Program-made: the position numbers and the translations under genes
Shown: piece by piece, positions 35,422 through 43,675 of the stretch
How positions within the stretch are numbered: position 1 is the stretch's first letter
How the letters are laid out: every line of letters begins with the position of its first letter
Source of the DNA: Xanthomarina gelatinilytica
GTDB taxonomy: Bacteria; Bacteroidota; Bacteroidia; Flavobacteriales; Flavobacteriaceae
NCBI RefSeq assembly: GCF_000348685.1
Contig: NZ_ANLA01000015.1
Location: forward strand, 62,001-126,000
DNA: 64,000 nt
Reading direction: 5' to 3'
Notes under the pieces: generated by a model
Told to the model about the DNA's origin: nothing
What the model saw: only the letters and a program-made list of their open reading frames with translations
Database searches by the model: none

Positions 35422-36168
35422 TCAATCTATTTTTCTATACATCAACCAAAGCTGAATATAACGTTTAAACACCGAAAAGGCATTGATGTATGCTAATATA
35501 AAACCTTCTTTGCCATCTAAAATTCCTAATCTTAAAAAATATTGGTGCATAAACCTGTACCAAGGCCTAAACAGGAAATGGTACAAGTTAGGGCGTAGGT
35601 TTTTTTGGAACAATTGCTGGGCCTGCAATTTGCTATATTGACTTAATTTCTGATTGTAAGCATCAAACCCTTTGTAGGTGTTATGATCTGAGGTGTTTTT
35701 TAAAAGCCCTACTTTTTCTGAAGTTTCAATGGTTTCGTGAACAGCGTTTCCATTGTATTTACAATAATCTTTATGAAACAATCTAATTACTTCATCTGTT
35801 TGAAACCCACTATACTTTAAGCTTTTACCCATAAAAATAAAATTGCGCTTTACTTTATAGGCTTTTAAGGGGTTTTTGGAATTTACCTTGGAAACTATCT
35901 CATTGGCAAGAGCATCGGAGATTTTTTCGTCTAAATCAAAGAACACAATCCAATCGTTTTTGGCAAGTGAAATGGCATGGTTTTTTTGATTGGAAAAATT
36001 ATCAAATGGCCTTTGTACCACTGTGACATTGTGTTTTTTGGCTAAAGCTACTGTATTGTCAGTACTAAAAGAGTCCACTATAACAATTTCATCAGCAAAA
36101 GACAAGCTTTCAATGTAACTTTCAATGTTAGATTCTTCGTTGTAGGTTATAGCTAAAGCGCTTATCAT
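35422..36168 (-). CDS. Glycosyltransferase, GT2 family, WaaE/KdtX-like
   Basis: 248 residues: ISALAITYNEESNIESYIESL, FADEIVIVDSFSTDNTV, FDNFSNQKNHAISLAKNDW, then the metal-binding FFDLDEKIS. This is the LPS-core beta-glucosyltransferase (WaaE/KdtX) pattern. A conserved C-terminal block (RPWYRFMHQYFLRLGILDGKEGFILAYINAFSVFKRY region) is shared with the gene at 36986. The two are clear paralogues on the same strand, separated by a deacetylase gene on the other strand. It probably adds a hexose to the inner core. It heads an operon with the GT4 gene. Confidence 0.9.
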   Translation of the reverse strand: MISALAITYNEESNIESYIESLSFADEIVIVDSFSTDNTVALAKKHNVTVVQRPFDNFSNQKNHAISLAKNDWIVFFDLDEKISDALANEIVSKVNSKNPLKAYKVKRNFIFMGKSLKYSGFQTDEVIRLFHKDYCKYNGNAVHETIETSEKVGLLKNTSDHNTYKGFDAYNQKLSQYSKLQAQQLFQKNLRPNLYHFLFRPWYRFMHQYFLRLGILDGKEGFILAYINAFSVFKRYIQLWLMYRKID

Positions 36169-36188
36169 TTATAAAATTTCAGATTTAT

Positions 36189-36196
36189 CAAATATA
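36189..36196 (-). promoter_or_regulatory. Bacteroidota -7 box on the minus strand (TATATTTG)
   Basis: The minus strand reads TATATTTG 20 bases before the ATG at 36168. It sits back to back with a plus-strand box at 36212. Confidence 0.5.
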
Positions 36197-36211
36197 TTGC
36201 TCATGGCTTTA

Positions 36212-36219
36212 TATATTTG
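36212..36219 (+). promoter_or_regulatory. Bacteroidota -7 box TATATTTG
   Basis: An exact TAnnTTTG match 46 bases before the ATG at 36266 of the deacetylase gene. The two divergent boxes lie only 15 bases apart, so the promoters overlap. Confidence 0.5.
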
Positions 36220-36265
36220 TGTCAAAAGTAATCAAAATATAAAGATTTTCCATTTTAAATAAGCC

Positions 36266-36985
36266 ATGCCAAAACTTCCCATATTAATGTATCATAGCGT
36301 GAGCAGGAATCTTCAAGAAAGTCATGGCTTAACTATTGCAATTTCAAAACTGGAGGAGCAATTTGCTTACTTAAAAGAAAACGGTTACCAGTCGCTTCAT
36401 TTTAAAGAACTTCAAAATATAAAAGGCCCTAAACAGTTTCCTGAAAAAGCCATCATTATCACATTTGACGATGTGTATGTGAACCAGTTGGAATTGGCTT
36501 ATCCTTTGCTTAAAAAGTATGGTTTGAAAGCTTGTTTTTATGTGCCTTTAAAATATGTAAACAAAACAGATATATGGAACACAAACAAAGAACCTATTAT
36601 GTCTGTTTCGCAATTACAATCTTTAGATTCTGATGTTGTTGAGCTAGGGCTGCACAGTTTTGCCCATAACAATTACAGCCAAATGACTGCTGAAGAGATT
36701 CAAGCAGATTTTGATTTGAGCAAAGACTTTATACTTAAAAATAACTTGGAAATACACAATACCTTGGCTTATCCTTATGGAAAGTATCCAAGGAAAGGGG
36801 AAGCCAAAACACGGTTTTTTAATTTATTGCACCAAAATAAGATAGCCTATGGTTTACGGATAGGGAATAGGGTAAATGCTTTTCCTTTTAAAAACAATTA
36901 CGAAATTCAGCGATTGGATATTAAAGGAGAGGATAGTTTGACCACTTTTAAACGGAAAATAAAATATGGTAAGCTATGGTTTTGA
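36266..36985 (+). CDS. Polysaccharide deacetylase family protein (NodB-like)
   Basis: 239 residues with the NodB homology domain. It opens LPILMYHSVSR, with the first motif IITFDDVY (TFDD; second Asp as metal ligand), the second motif LHSFAHNN (H-x3-H metal ligands) and a third-motif-like LAYPYGKYP. No signal peptide is visible, so it should act in the cytoplasm or at the inner face of the membrane, on a lipid-linked or LPS-core amino sugar. It is flanked on both sides by minus-strand WaaE-like paralogues, and its stop codon abuts the stop of the next gene with no base between. Confidence 0.88.
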   Translation: MPKLPILMYHSVSRNLQESHGLTIAISKLEEQFAYLKENGYQSLHFKELQNIKGPKQFPEKAIIITFDDVYVNQLELAYPLLKKYGLKACFYVPLKYVNKTDIWNTNKEPIMSVSQLQSLDSDVVELGLHSFAHNNYSQMTAEEIQADFDLSKDFILKNNLEIHNTLAYPYGKYPRKGEAKTRFFNLLHQNKIAYGLRIGNRVNAFPFKNNYEIQRLDIKGEDSLTTFKRKIKYGKLWF

Positions 36986-37720
36986 TTATTTCATGCCTTT
37001 TTGGAGAAGAATGAGTTTCACATAACGTGAAAATACACCATACGCATTAATGCTGGCAACTGCCAAACCAGGAATGCCATCCCTAAAACCACCACGTAAA
37101 ATATAACTGCTAAAAAAACGGTAAAAAGGCTTAAAGGCTAAGTGAAAATATGTGGCTTTTTTGCCTTTGTTTAAAAGTTGTTTTGCTTGAAACCATGCAT
37201 AACTGTCTTTTTTGCTAATATAATGCATCAAGCCTTTGTAGGTAAAATGTAAAACAGGGTTTTTAAGCTTGCCAATGCTTCCGTCTACAATCAGTTTTTC
37301 GTGAACGGAACCTTCAAATCGGCATTTTTCCCTAAGGACCAAACGGGTCACATTATCACTATGATGGTACAAAAACCTATTCATGTAAAAATGTGGAAAA
37401 TTAAGCTTGTAGCCAGCATGCTTTCCAGTTTCCATGGCTTGAAGGATTTCTTGTTTTAACTTGTAGGTAATGCGTTCGTCACCATCAATAAATAAAACCC
37501 AATTTCCTGTTGCGTATTGCAGCGCATGATTTTTCTGATTGGAAAAATTATCGAATTTTCTGTGTAACACCTTACAACCAAAAGTTTCAGCTATTTCCAC
37601 TGTCTTGTCTGTGCTTAAGGAGTCTATCACAATAATTTCATCTGCAAAAGAAACCGAACGAAGCGCATTTTTTAAATAGGCTTCTTCGTTGAAGGTAGGA
37701 ATGATGACAGATAGTTTCAT
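36986..37720 (-). CDS. Glycosyltransferase, GT2 family, WaaE/KdtX-like
   Basis: 244 residues: LSVIIPTFNEEAYLKNALRSV, FADEIIVIDSLSTDKTVEIAE, FDNFSNQKNHALQYATGNW, the metal-binding FIDGDERIT and a conserved C-terminal block with FHLAFKPFYRFFSSYILRGG and SINAYGVFSRYVK. It is the paralogue of the gene at 35422, with about half of the residues shared by eye. Its own DxD is IDGDE rather than FDLDE, so donor use may differ. It is likely a core-sugar transferase. It stands alone with 172 bases upstream, in which I see no feature. Confidence 0.9.
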   Translation of the reverse strand: MKLSVIIPTFNEEAYLKNALRSVSFADEIIVIDSLSTDKTVEIAETFGCKVLHRKFDNFSNQKNHALQYATGNWVLFIDGDERITYKLKQEILQAMETGKHAGYKLNFPHFYMNRFLYHHSDNVTRLVLREKCRFEGSVHEKLIVDGSIGKLKNPVLHFTYKGLMHYISKKDSYAWFQAKQLLNKGKKATYFHLAFKPFYRFFSSYILRGGFRDGIPGLAVASINAYGVFSRYVKLILLQKGMK

Positions 37721-37892
37721 CTATTTTTGATTTATCAGGAACCTTTTAATTAGATATTCAATTGTTTGGTTAGGTATTGAACCTTGTTAGTCTAATACCC
37801 ATTATGGGTTTTCATGGCAAACAATGCCTCAAAATTACAATTTTAAATTGAAGTTTAATAGTTGTTTTTATTGCTAATGGTTAAGATGCAAT

Positions 37893-38300
37893 TTATTTAA
37901 TAGCTAACTTTCCTCCAATCCAAGCCATGGGAATGTATGCAACAACAATGTCTAAGATGGAAAACCAAGTAGGAGAAGGCAACATTATGACACTAGTTAT
38001 ACCACCAATTAAGAAAAAGACACCAATAACCATTGCAAAAGTCATTTTTCGGGTGGTTGCAATTTTTGAAGCAATAAAGGCTCCAACCAGAGTTCCTAAA
38101 GCATGTGCCAGAAATGGAAATATAAAATGTTTGGGTTGGAACAAGTGCATGGATTCTTTTAATCCTTCCATGGTGGTGTTATCAACTCCTTCTGGAGGAG
38201 GAATTATAGAACCGCTTATGGTAATGAGTCCCATATTGACAATGCTACCAATAACCAATCCTGCAACGACTGCTAAAATGTTTTTTACTGTTGAGTTCAT
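37893..38300 (-). CDS. Small conserved inner-membrane protein
   Basis: 135 residues with four predicted membrane helices at about 7-30, 57-77, 85-105 and 108-130. The periplasmic or loop segment between helices 1 and 2 (IIPPPEGVDNTTMEGLKESMHLFQPKHFIFPFLAH) is a recognisable conserved block of an unnamed Bacteroidota family. I cannot give a function. It may share a transcript with the lipoprotein gene 35 bases upstream. Confidence 0.7.
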   Translation of the reverse strand: MNSTVKNILAVVAGLVIGSIVNMGLITISGSIIPPPEGVDNTTMEGLKESMHLFQPKHFIFPFLAHALGTLVGAFIASKIATTRKMTFAMVIGVFFLIGGITSVIMLPSPTWFSILDIVVAYIPMAWIGGKLAIK

Positions 38301-38335
38301 GCTGAGAGCATTTTAAGTAAGACAAGTTAGTTTTT

Positions 38336-38854
38336 TTATTTTAAATCTAATAATTCTTTAATCATTTTTGGAACTTCTTTTTCTGGTGTTGGGAAATTAT
38401 GAAGTTCTTTGTTTTTGTATATATTGTAAGTTGATTTTGCAATGATACTATCTCCTTCGGGTGAAATAAAAACAATTTCAAGTTTGTCCAATATTTTTTT
38501 AAAATCCCATCTCCATGTATCATTATATGTAACAATTAAATCAAAATTTTCTGGAGAATCCCCTTTTTTTCCAATCAATGCTTGAATTCCGTGTTTTTCT
38601 AATTCTTGTTTTATAATGGTGTCTGTGTTTCCTATAACGTCATTGGTTTCAGAAGATTCATCTATTGGAGCAACGTAGCCATAAGGCTTAAAACTTCCGA
38701 ATTTGAACTTTATATATTGAGAGTTATCACTTGAAATAATATAAGCTCTTTTAAATTTTGAATTGGATTGGTTTGAATAGGTAGTTGTTTTAATTGTACC
38801 ACCACAATTAAGTAACAAAAGAAAGGTAGCTAAGTAGGTTATTTTTTTAATCAT
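38336..38854 (-). CDS. Putative lipoprotein of unknown function
   Basis: 172 residues. A signal II-type start (MIKKITYLATFLLLLNCGGT) has the lipobox-like LLNC and glycine after the cysteine. The mature part contains RAYIISSDNSQYIKFKFGSF and a 'DLIVTYNDTWRWDF' strand, reminiscent of small DUF4136-like lipoproteins, though this is not a firm match. It is probably anchored at the outer or inner membrane. It is on the same strand as the small membrane protein gene downstream. Confidence 0.65.
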   Translation of the reverse strand: MIKKITYLATFLLLLNCGGTIKTTTYSNQSNSKFKRAYIISSDNSQYIKFKFGSFKPYGYVAPIDESSETNDVIGNTDTIIKQELEKHGIQALIGKKGDSPENFDLIVTYNDTWRWDFKKILDKLEIVFISPEGDSIIAKSTYNIYKNKELHNFPTPEKEVPKMIKELLDLK

Positions 38855-39053
38855 TTTGGTTTTAGTTTAAACAATAAAAATTGAATGTTCAAATTTAAAA
38901 GAATTTAATTGGATTTAACTTGAAAAGTATATTGTTGCAACTAAGGTTATTAACTGTATTTTATAATATAGTTTAGGTTTCAAATCCTAGTTTGTACATG
39001 GTTTTTTAGTCTGCTAATTTGTTGTTTTGGCTTAAATTGGCTCGTTTGTTATT

Positions 39054-39927
39054 TTACCCATTGAATATTGTTTTTTCACGTTCAATAAAATCTTTTAACA
39101 ACGTAGGTTGTTTGCCTGTAATATCTTTAAAATTTGTTGTAATGTTTGGAGCTTTTTCAATTCTAGGCAAAAAATGAAGCATGGTCATTACCAATGCGAA
39201 CGGTTTTTCCAATCCTTCTTTTCTTTTTTTGAAATAAAAACGAATGGGATTGATGCTTTTATATTGAATTTTTATTCCAGTGATGTTAGTTATTAATGTT
39301 GCAATGTCATAAAAATTTTTGTTTTCGCTTCCTGTAATTTCGTAAGCCTTGTTTTTATACTTATCAAAATCCTCAATTAAAAAGGCAATTGCCTCGGCAA
39401 TATTTTTTACATCAATCCAATTAAATACCCCTTTTCCAGAAGGCAATGTAATGCTTTGATGTTCTTTAATCTCGGGAAGCAGTGCAGTGGTTAGGTTTTG
39501 CATAAAATAACTTGGTCTTACAAAAATGTAATTAAAGCCAAGTGTTTTTATGAGGTTTTCTATTCTATGGTGAGGAATAATTTTGCTCTTTTCTGCTCCT
39601 TGCACAGAAAGGAAAACAATTTTTTTTGATATTGTTTTCTTTGGCAGATTGTAAAAGTGGATTAAAATAAGTCTCAACCTCTGAAATATGTGGAGGTCTT
39701 AACAGGAATAAAACATCAATATTTTTAAAAGCAGAATTACAATAAACCGTGTTTTTAAAATCGAAGGCTCTATATTCCAGAGCAGGATAGTTTTTAAAGT
39801 GGATTTTAGCTGTTTTAATATTTCTAACAGCAACAATTATTTTGGAATTAGTGCTTGTTTGAACCAGATAAGGAATGATCTCGCGACCTATATTGTCTGT
39901 AGCTCCTGTTATTTAGATGTGTTTCAT
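39054..39927 (-). pseudogene. Broken NmrA/SDR-family NAD(P)-binding oxidoreductase
   Basis: The full reading unit is 874 bases, one more than 291 codons. From the ATG at 39927 the text is MKHI, a TAA stop at codon 5, then ITGATDNIGREIIPYLVQTS, which is the Rossmann GATGxxG motif expected after 'ILITG' (TAA for TTA). The frame continues to QSAKENNIKK. There a run of eight A (39620-39627 read on the minus strand) shifts it by one base. With seven A it continues KIVFLSVQGAEKSKI, then IFVRPSYFMQNL to the stop at 39054. So there is one nonsense change plus one frameshift in an otherwise full-length NmrA-like gene. A start inside the second half would lack the nucleotide-binding site. It is probably not functional unless both changes are sequencing errors. 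Confidence 0.85.
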
Positions 39928-39979
39928 TCCAATTTAAGGATTAAAAAAAATTTTAGCTCATTAATTTTGCAATGTGTTC

Positions 39980-40918
39980 TCAATTTTTTCCAGTTATTTC
40001 TTTTCCTATACGGAAGTAATTTTCTTTTATGGTTTCTGGCATGTTCCTGGCTCCAATTGATTCTGGGTTATCAAATCCGCTAGGCCAAAAATAACCCAGT
40101 ATGGCAATTGTTTTGGGTTCGGATTTTGCCAGGTCATAATAACTATTGGCAACTTTATCCATGTCGTTCAATGCAATTCCTCCATAATCTCCGTGAAAGT
40201 CACTTATATAATGGGTATCCATAATAAGTACCAGCTTCTGTTCTGAAGTGGTAAATTTGGATTTTAAAGTGTTCAATTCGTTTAAATATAAAACATCAGT
40301 TTTTGGATCTTCTACAAAATAGTGATCAAAACCAATCCAATCTACGGAATTTGGCACTTTAAGGAGATCGATTATTGGATAAGCCTCAACTATCATTATT
40401 GGGATATCTGGTATTGTCAATTTTACATAATCGGTTGCCAATTTTAATTCTGAATACGATATGCCGTTCCAAGTTGGTTCTTCTCCAATATAAAATGATT
40501 GAATGAACTCCTGGTTGTCTTGTAAATTATTCGCGTTTATAAATTCGTCCCATCGTGATTGATAATCTGGTCTTAAGCCATATTCGGATCCAGAAGGGCT
40601 GGAAGTGCCAATCCATTCAAAAAATAGTTCCGACACATGTAAAATACTTTTAACTTGTAAATGGTTCATTTCTGTCATTCTAGCAACAATGTTGTCTGAA
40701 GGGTTCACAACCAAAATATCAGCAACATTTGAAAATCCAAACACTTCATCTATATAATTCGTTTTTTGTTCATTATCGGTTGGGTCATCCCAAAAAGTAT
40801 CAATTAATGTAAAGCCAAAATATTTTATATGAGAAGAAGGGACAAGCTTGTCAACTTGATTATCCTTATGGCAAGAAATCAATATAAACAGAGCAAATAT
40901 CCATTTTAATTTTTTCAT
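39980..40918 (-). CDS. Lipoprotein, likely TIM-barrel glycosidase-like
   Basis: 312 residues from the ATG at 40918, with lipoprotein signal MKKLKWIFALFILISCHKDN (lipobox LISC). The mature part reads like an alpha/beta barrel with glycosidase-type strands: IKYFGFTLIDTFWDD, SFYIGEEPTWNGISY (a candidate acid E), IMIVEAYPII, VDWIGFDHYFVEDP, LVLIMDTHY and IAILGYFWPSG. I cannot name a GH family. A codon 24 bases upstream in frame is rejected because the lipoprotein signal starts cleanly at 40918. It lies upstream of the pseudogene on the same strand. Confidence 0.6.
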   Translation of the reverse strand: MKKLKWIFALFILISCHKDNQVDKLVPSSHIKYFGFTLIDTFWDDPTDNEQKTNYIDEVFGFSNVADILVVNPSDNIVARMTEMNHLQVKSILHVSELFFEWIGTSSPSGSEYGLRPDYQSRWDEFINANNLQDNQEFIQSFYIGEEPTWNGISYSELKLATDYVKLTIPDIPIMIVEAYPIIDLLKVPNSVDWIGFDHYFVEDPKTDVLYLNELNTLKSKFTTSEQKLVLIMDTHYISDFHGDYGGIALNDMDKVANSYYDLAKSEPKTIAILGYFWPSGFDNPESIGARNMPETIKENYFRIGKEITGKN

Positions 40919-41059
40919 TTGTGAATTTTTTAAAGTGGGCAACAGTAAATTAGGTGTGACTTCAGGTTGTGCAATTAAAAAGCTGTCTATTCAAATATAA
41001 CAGTTTTTAATTCTAATCAATCCTTTTTAAACTCATAAAACTAATACCTGAAATATGCT

Positions 41060-41067
41060 TATCTTTG
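41060..41067 (+). promoter_or_regulatory. Bacteroidota -7 box TATCTTTG
   Basis: An exact TAnnTTTG match 21 bases before the ATG at 41089. It overlaps an in-frame TTG at 41065, which rules that codon out as the start. Confidence 0.55.
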
Positions 41068-41088
41068 CGCTGCATAAACAACAAATTA

Positions 41089-41910
41089 ATGAGCGAGATT
41101 GCTATTTCTGTAATAATTAGTACCTATAATTCCCCAGAGTGGTTGGCAAAAGTGTTGCATGGATATAACAATCAAACGTATCAAAACTTCGAGGTTGTTA
41201 TTGCAGATGACGGTTCTAAACAAGAAACCATAGACCTTATTGAAGCCTTTAAAAAAGAAGTGTTTTACCCCATAACCCATGTATGGCATGAAGACAATGG
41301 GTTTCAAAAATCACAAATTTTAAATAAGGCCATTGTAAATTGTCAGGCTGAGTATATTTTAATGTCTGATGGCGATTGTATTCCAAGGGAAGATTTTGTA
41401 GAGGTGCATATTAAGGAGAGGGAAATAGGTTATTTTTTATCTGGTGGTTATTTTATGCTGCCTATGGACATTTCTAAAGCCATTACTAAAGAATCTATTA
41501 TGAATGGAGATTGTTTTAATGTAGCATGGTTGAAATTCCATGGCTTAAAGCCGTCTTTTAAAAACAACAAATTAACAGCAAAAGGGTTTAAGTCTTGGTT
41601 TTTAAACGCCATAACACCAACAAACGCGAGTTGGAATGGTCATAATGCCTCAGGATGGAAAAAAGATATTGTGGCCATAAATGGTTTTGATGAGCGCATG
41701 CAATATGGTGGACAAGACAGGGAATTGGGAGAGCGTTTAATGAATTTGGGCATCAAGGGAAAACAAATTCGCTATAGTGCTGTTTGTATTCATTTAGATC
41801 ATCCACGTGGTTACAAAAACCAGGAATCCATCAATAAAAATTTGGCCATTAGGAAGACTACAAAGACTGAAAAGCGAGTATGGACCAATTTTGGGATTGT
41901 TAAGAAGTAA
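41089..41910 (+). CDS. Glycosyltransferase, GT2 family with galactosyltransferase-like C-terminal region
   Basis: 273 residues from MSEIAISVIISTYNSPEWL. Marks are FEVVIADDGSKQET, EDNGFQKSQILNKAIVNCQAEYILMSDGDCIP (metal-binding DGD) and the C-terminal acceptor block INGFDERMQYGGQDRELGERL (ED/QDxE catalytic region), as in the chondroitin-polymerase-like GT2 group with a Glyco_transf_7C domain. It probably adds Gal, GalNAc or a related sugar in the LOS core. It overlaps the convergent methyltransferase gene by 11 bases at the 3' ends. Confidence 0.9.
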   Translation: MSEIAISVIISTYNSPEWLAKVLHGYNNQTYQNFEVVIADDGSKQETIDLIEAFKKEVFYPITHVWHEDNGFQKSQILNKAIVNCQAEYILMSDGDCIPREDFVEVHIKEREIGYFLSGGYFMLPMDISKAITKESIMNGDCFNVAWLKFHGLKPSFKNNKLTAKGFKSWFLNAITPTNASWNGHNASGWKKDIVAINGFDERMQYGGQDRELGERLMNLGIKGKQIRYSAVCIHLDHPRGYKNQESINKNLAIRKTTKTEKRVWTNFGIVKK

Positions 41911-42478
41911 TGGTTTTATAAGCACCAATTTTCCAATAGGTCTTTTCCTCTTCAGTTGTTACAACTTTAAAATCGATACATTGTAAGTTTTTAAAATACT
42001 CCCAGCAACTTGTTCCTTCCCTGTAAATGGAAACTATAAGTATACCATTTTCTTCTAACTGATTTAACATGCGTTGTAGGACATGTTCTTTTTGTGAATT
42101 ATGGATATAATAAAAGACTTCGTTGAAAATAATGATATCAAATTTTCTGCTAGGTTTATAACTATGAATGTCGGCCGACATAAACTCTGAATGAGGAAAC
42201 TGCTTGATTTTGGCTTTTTCTATAGAAACTTTGGAAAAATCCACTCCTAAAAAATACTGGTAAGAATTCGCTGCCAGATATTCGTTTAAAACCCCTTCAC
42301 CAGAACCCAAGTCCAAAATACTTGGTTGCTTTTTGCCATAAGTATCTATAAACTCTTTAATGGTATGATATCGCGTTGCTTCAATGGGTTTTTTTAAACT
42401 ATCCCAACGACCTTGTTTGTATTGTCTGTTCCAACGTTGTTTCCTTCGCCAATTATTAAATTTATCTAGAATAGTCAT
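41900..42478 (-). CDS. Class I SAM-dependent methyltransferase
   Basis: 192 residues: a basic N-terminal helix (FNNWRRKQRWNRQYKQGRW), then SAM motif I ILDLGSGEGVLNEYL, the acidic residue ending motif II (LGVDFSK), FMSADIHSY and motif IV FDIIIFNEVFYYI. Methyltransf_25/UbiG-like fold. Its start codon directly abuts the stop of the heptosyltransferase-like gene, so it is likely translated from the same mRNA and may methylate a core sugar or lipid intermediate. The exact substrate is unknown. Confidence 0.88.
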   Translation of the reverse strand: MTILDKFNNWRRKQRWNRQYKQGRWDSLKKPIEATRYHTIKEFIDTYGKKQPSILDLGSGEGVLNEYLAANSYQYFLGVDFSKVSIEKAKIKQFPHSEFMSADIHSYKPSRKFDIIIFNEVFYYIHNSQKEHVLQRMLNQLEENGILIVSIYREGTSCWEYFKNLQCIDFKVVTTEEEKTYWKIGAYKTITS

Positions 42479-43555
42479 TCATGTTTGGTTTTTTAAATTT
42501 ATTGATAAAAACTGTTCTAGTTTGGGTATAATAAGTTCAGGTGTTAATTGTTTGTACATAAAGCTTGGGTCTGCTTCAATTTTCCGTCTGTTTTCAACGC
42601 TGTTTTCGTTATATAATTCTGGTTTTTCTTCCATTAAGTGAATGGATGCGTGTTTTTTGCCATCTTCAAAACTGGCCCAATGATCTTTCATCACATAAGG
42701 AGAGAAAATGGTGAACGTAGGCTTGTTTAAGGCTTTTGCTATATGTACTATACCACCTTCGTTTCCAACCAGCAACTCACATGTATTCATGAGTTTAATA
42801 AAACCACGAATACTGTCTTCATAAATATCTATAATGATGTTGTCTTTGTTTTTACAGGATTCATAAATACTAAGCGCATCTTCTTTTTGGTTAGGAGCAT
42901 AGTTAAAAAGCACATTCACCTGATACTTTTCAGTAATAAAATCTACCAGTTGTACGATGTATTCATAAGGCATGGATTTTTGAGGTGTGCTCCCTAAAAC
43001 CCCTAGCATAATTGCAGGTTTGTTGTAGGCATCCAGTTTGTTGTATTGTTTTTCTTCTTCGGTTAAAACAATTTTTGGCTCAAAATCTATTTGCTGTTCT
43101 GGTAGATTGAAAACAGAAGTCACCATATTGACCCTGTCTTCTATGGCTTTGCCACATATGTTTGATTTTTCTTCCAATAACGGCACATGGTGTGTGTAAA
43201 ATTTAAGTATGGGATTTTTGCCTCTTTTTTGAAAACCAATCCTTATTGGCGCTTTGGAAAAAAAACAAATAAGTCGGCTTTGTAGTTTGGAATAAGGATC
43301 GAAAATAATATCGTACTTTCTGTTTTTTACGGTTTGGATGAGCTGTTTTAAATTGCCAAGTTTTTTTAATTCTTTGTCGTTTACTTCAATAATGTGGTCT
43401 ATGGCAGGATTGTTTTCAATTACACCTACTGTATAGTCGTATACCAAAAAATCTATAACACTATCTGGATAGATTTTTTTCATGTTTTGTGCAATTACAG
43501 ACGCTATTAAAACATCTCCTATACGTTTGTTTTGTATGACAAGTATTTTTTTCAT
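42479..43555 (-). CDS. Glycosyltransferase family 9 (ADP-heptose:LPS heptosyltransferase type)
   Basis: 358 residues with GT9 marks: KKILVIQNKRIGDVLIASVIAQNMKKIYP, DFLVYDYTVGVIENNPAIDHI, YDIIFDPYSKLQSRLICFFSKAPIRIGF, the donor-domain AIMLGVLGSTPQKSMPYEYI and the NEGGIVHIAKALNKPTFTIFSP block (ADP-sugar binding). It probably adds a heptose or related sugar to the inner core. It lies immediately upstream of the methyltransferase gene, with no gap. The kinase-like gene at 43.7 kb is divergent from it, so the region holds two core-assembly units back to back. Confidence 0.92.
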   Translation of the reverse strand: MKKILVIQNKRIGDVLIASVIAQNMKKIYPDSVIDFLVYDYTVGVIENNPAIDHIIEVNDKELKKLGNLKQLIQTVKNRKYDIIFDPYSKLQSRLICFFSKAPIRIGFQKRGKNPILKFYTHHVPLLEEKSNICGKAIEDRVNMVTSVFNLPEQQIDFEPKIVLTEEEKQYNKLDAYNKPAIMLGVLGSTPQKSMPYEYIVQLVDFITEKYQVNVLFNYAPNQKEDALSIYESCKNKDNIIIDIYEDSIRGFIKLMNTCELLVGNEGGIVHIAKALNKPTFTIFSPYVMKDHWASFEDGKKHASIHLMEEKPELYNENSVENRRKIEADPSFMYKQLTPELIIPKLEQFLSINLKNQT

Positions 43556-43675
43556 GGCGCTTCCCCAGCAAAGAGGGAATTTATAATTAAAACTTAATTA
43601 CCTGCAAAGTATTATATTTTCTACTTTTATTAAAATATCAATTAACATATCTTTGAGAAAATTCTTAATACGGAT

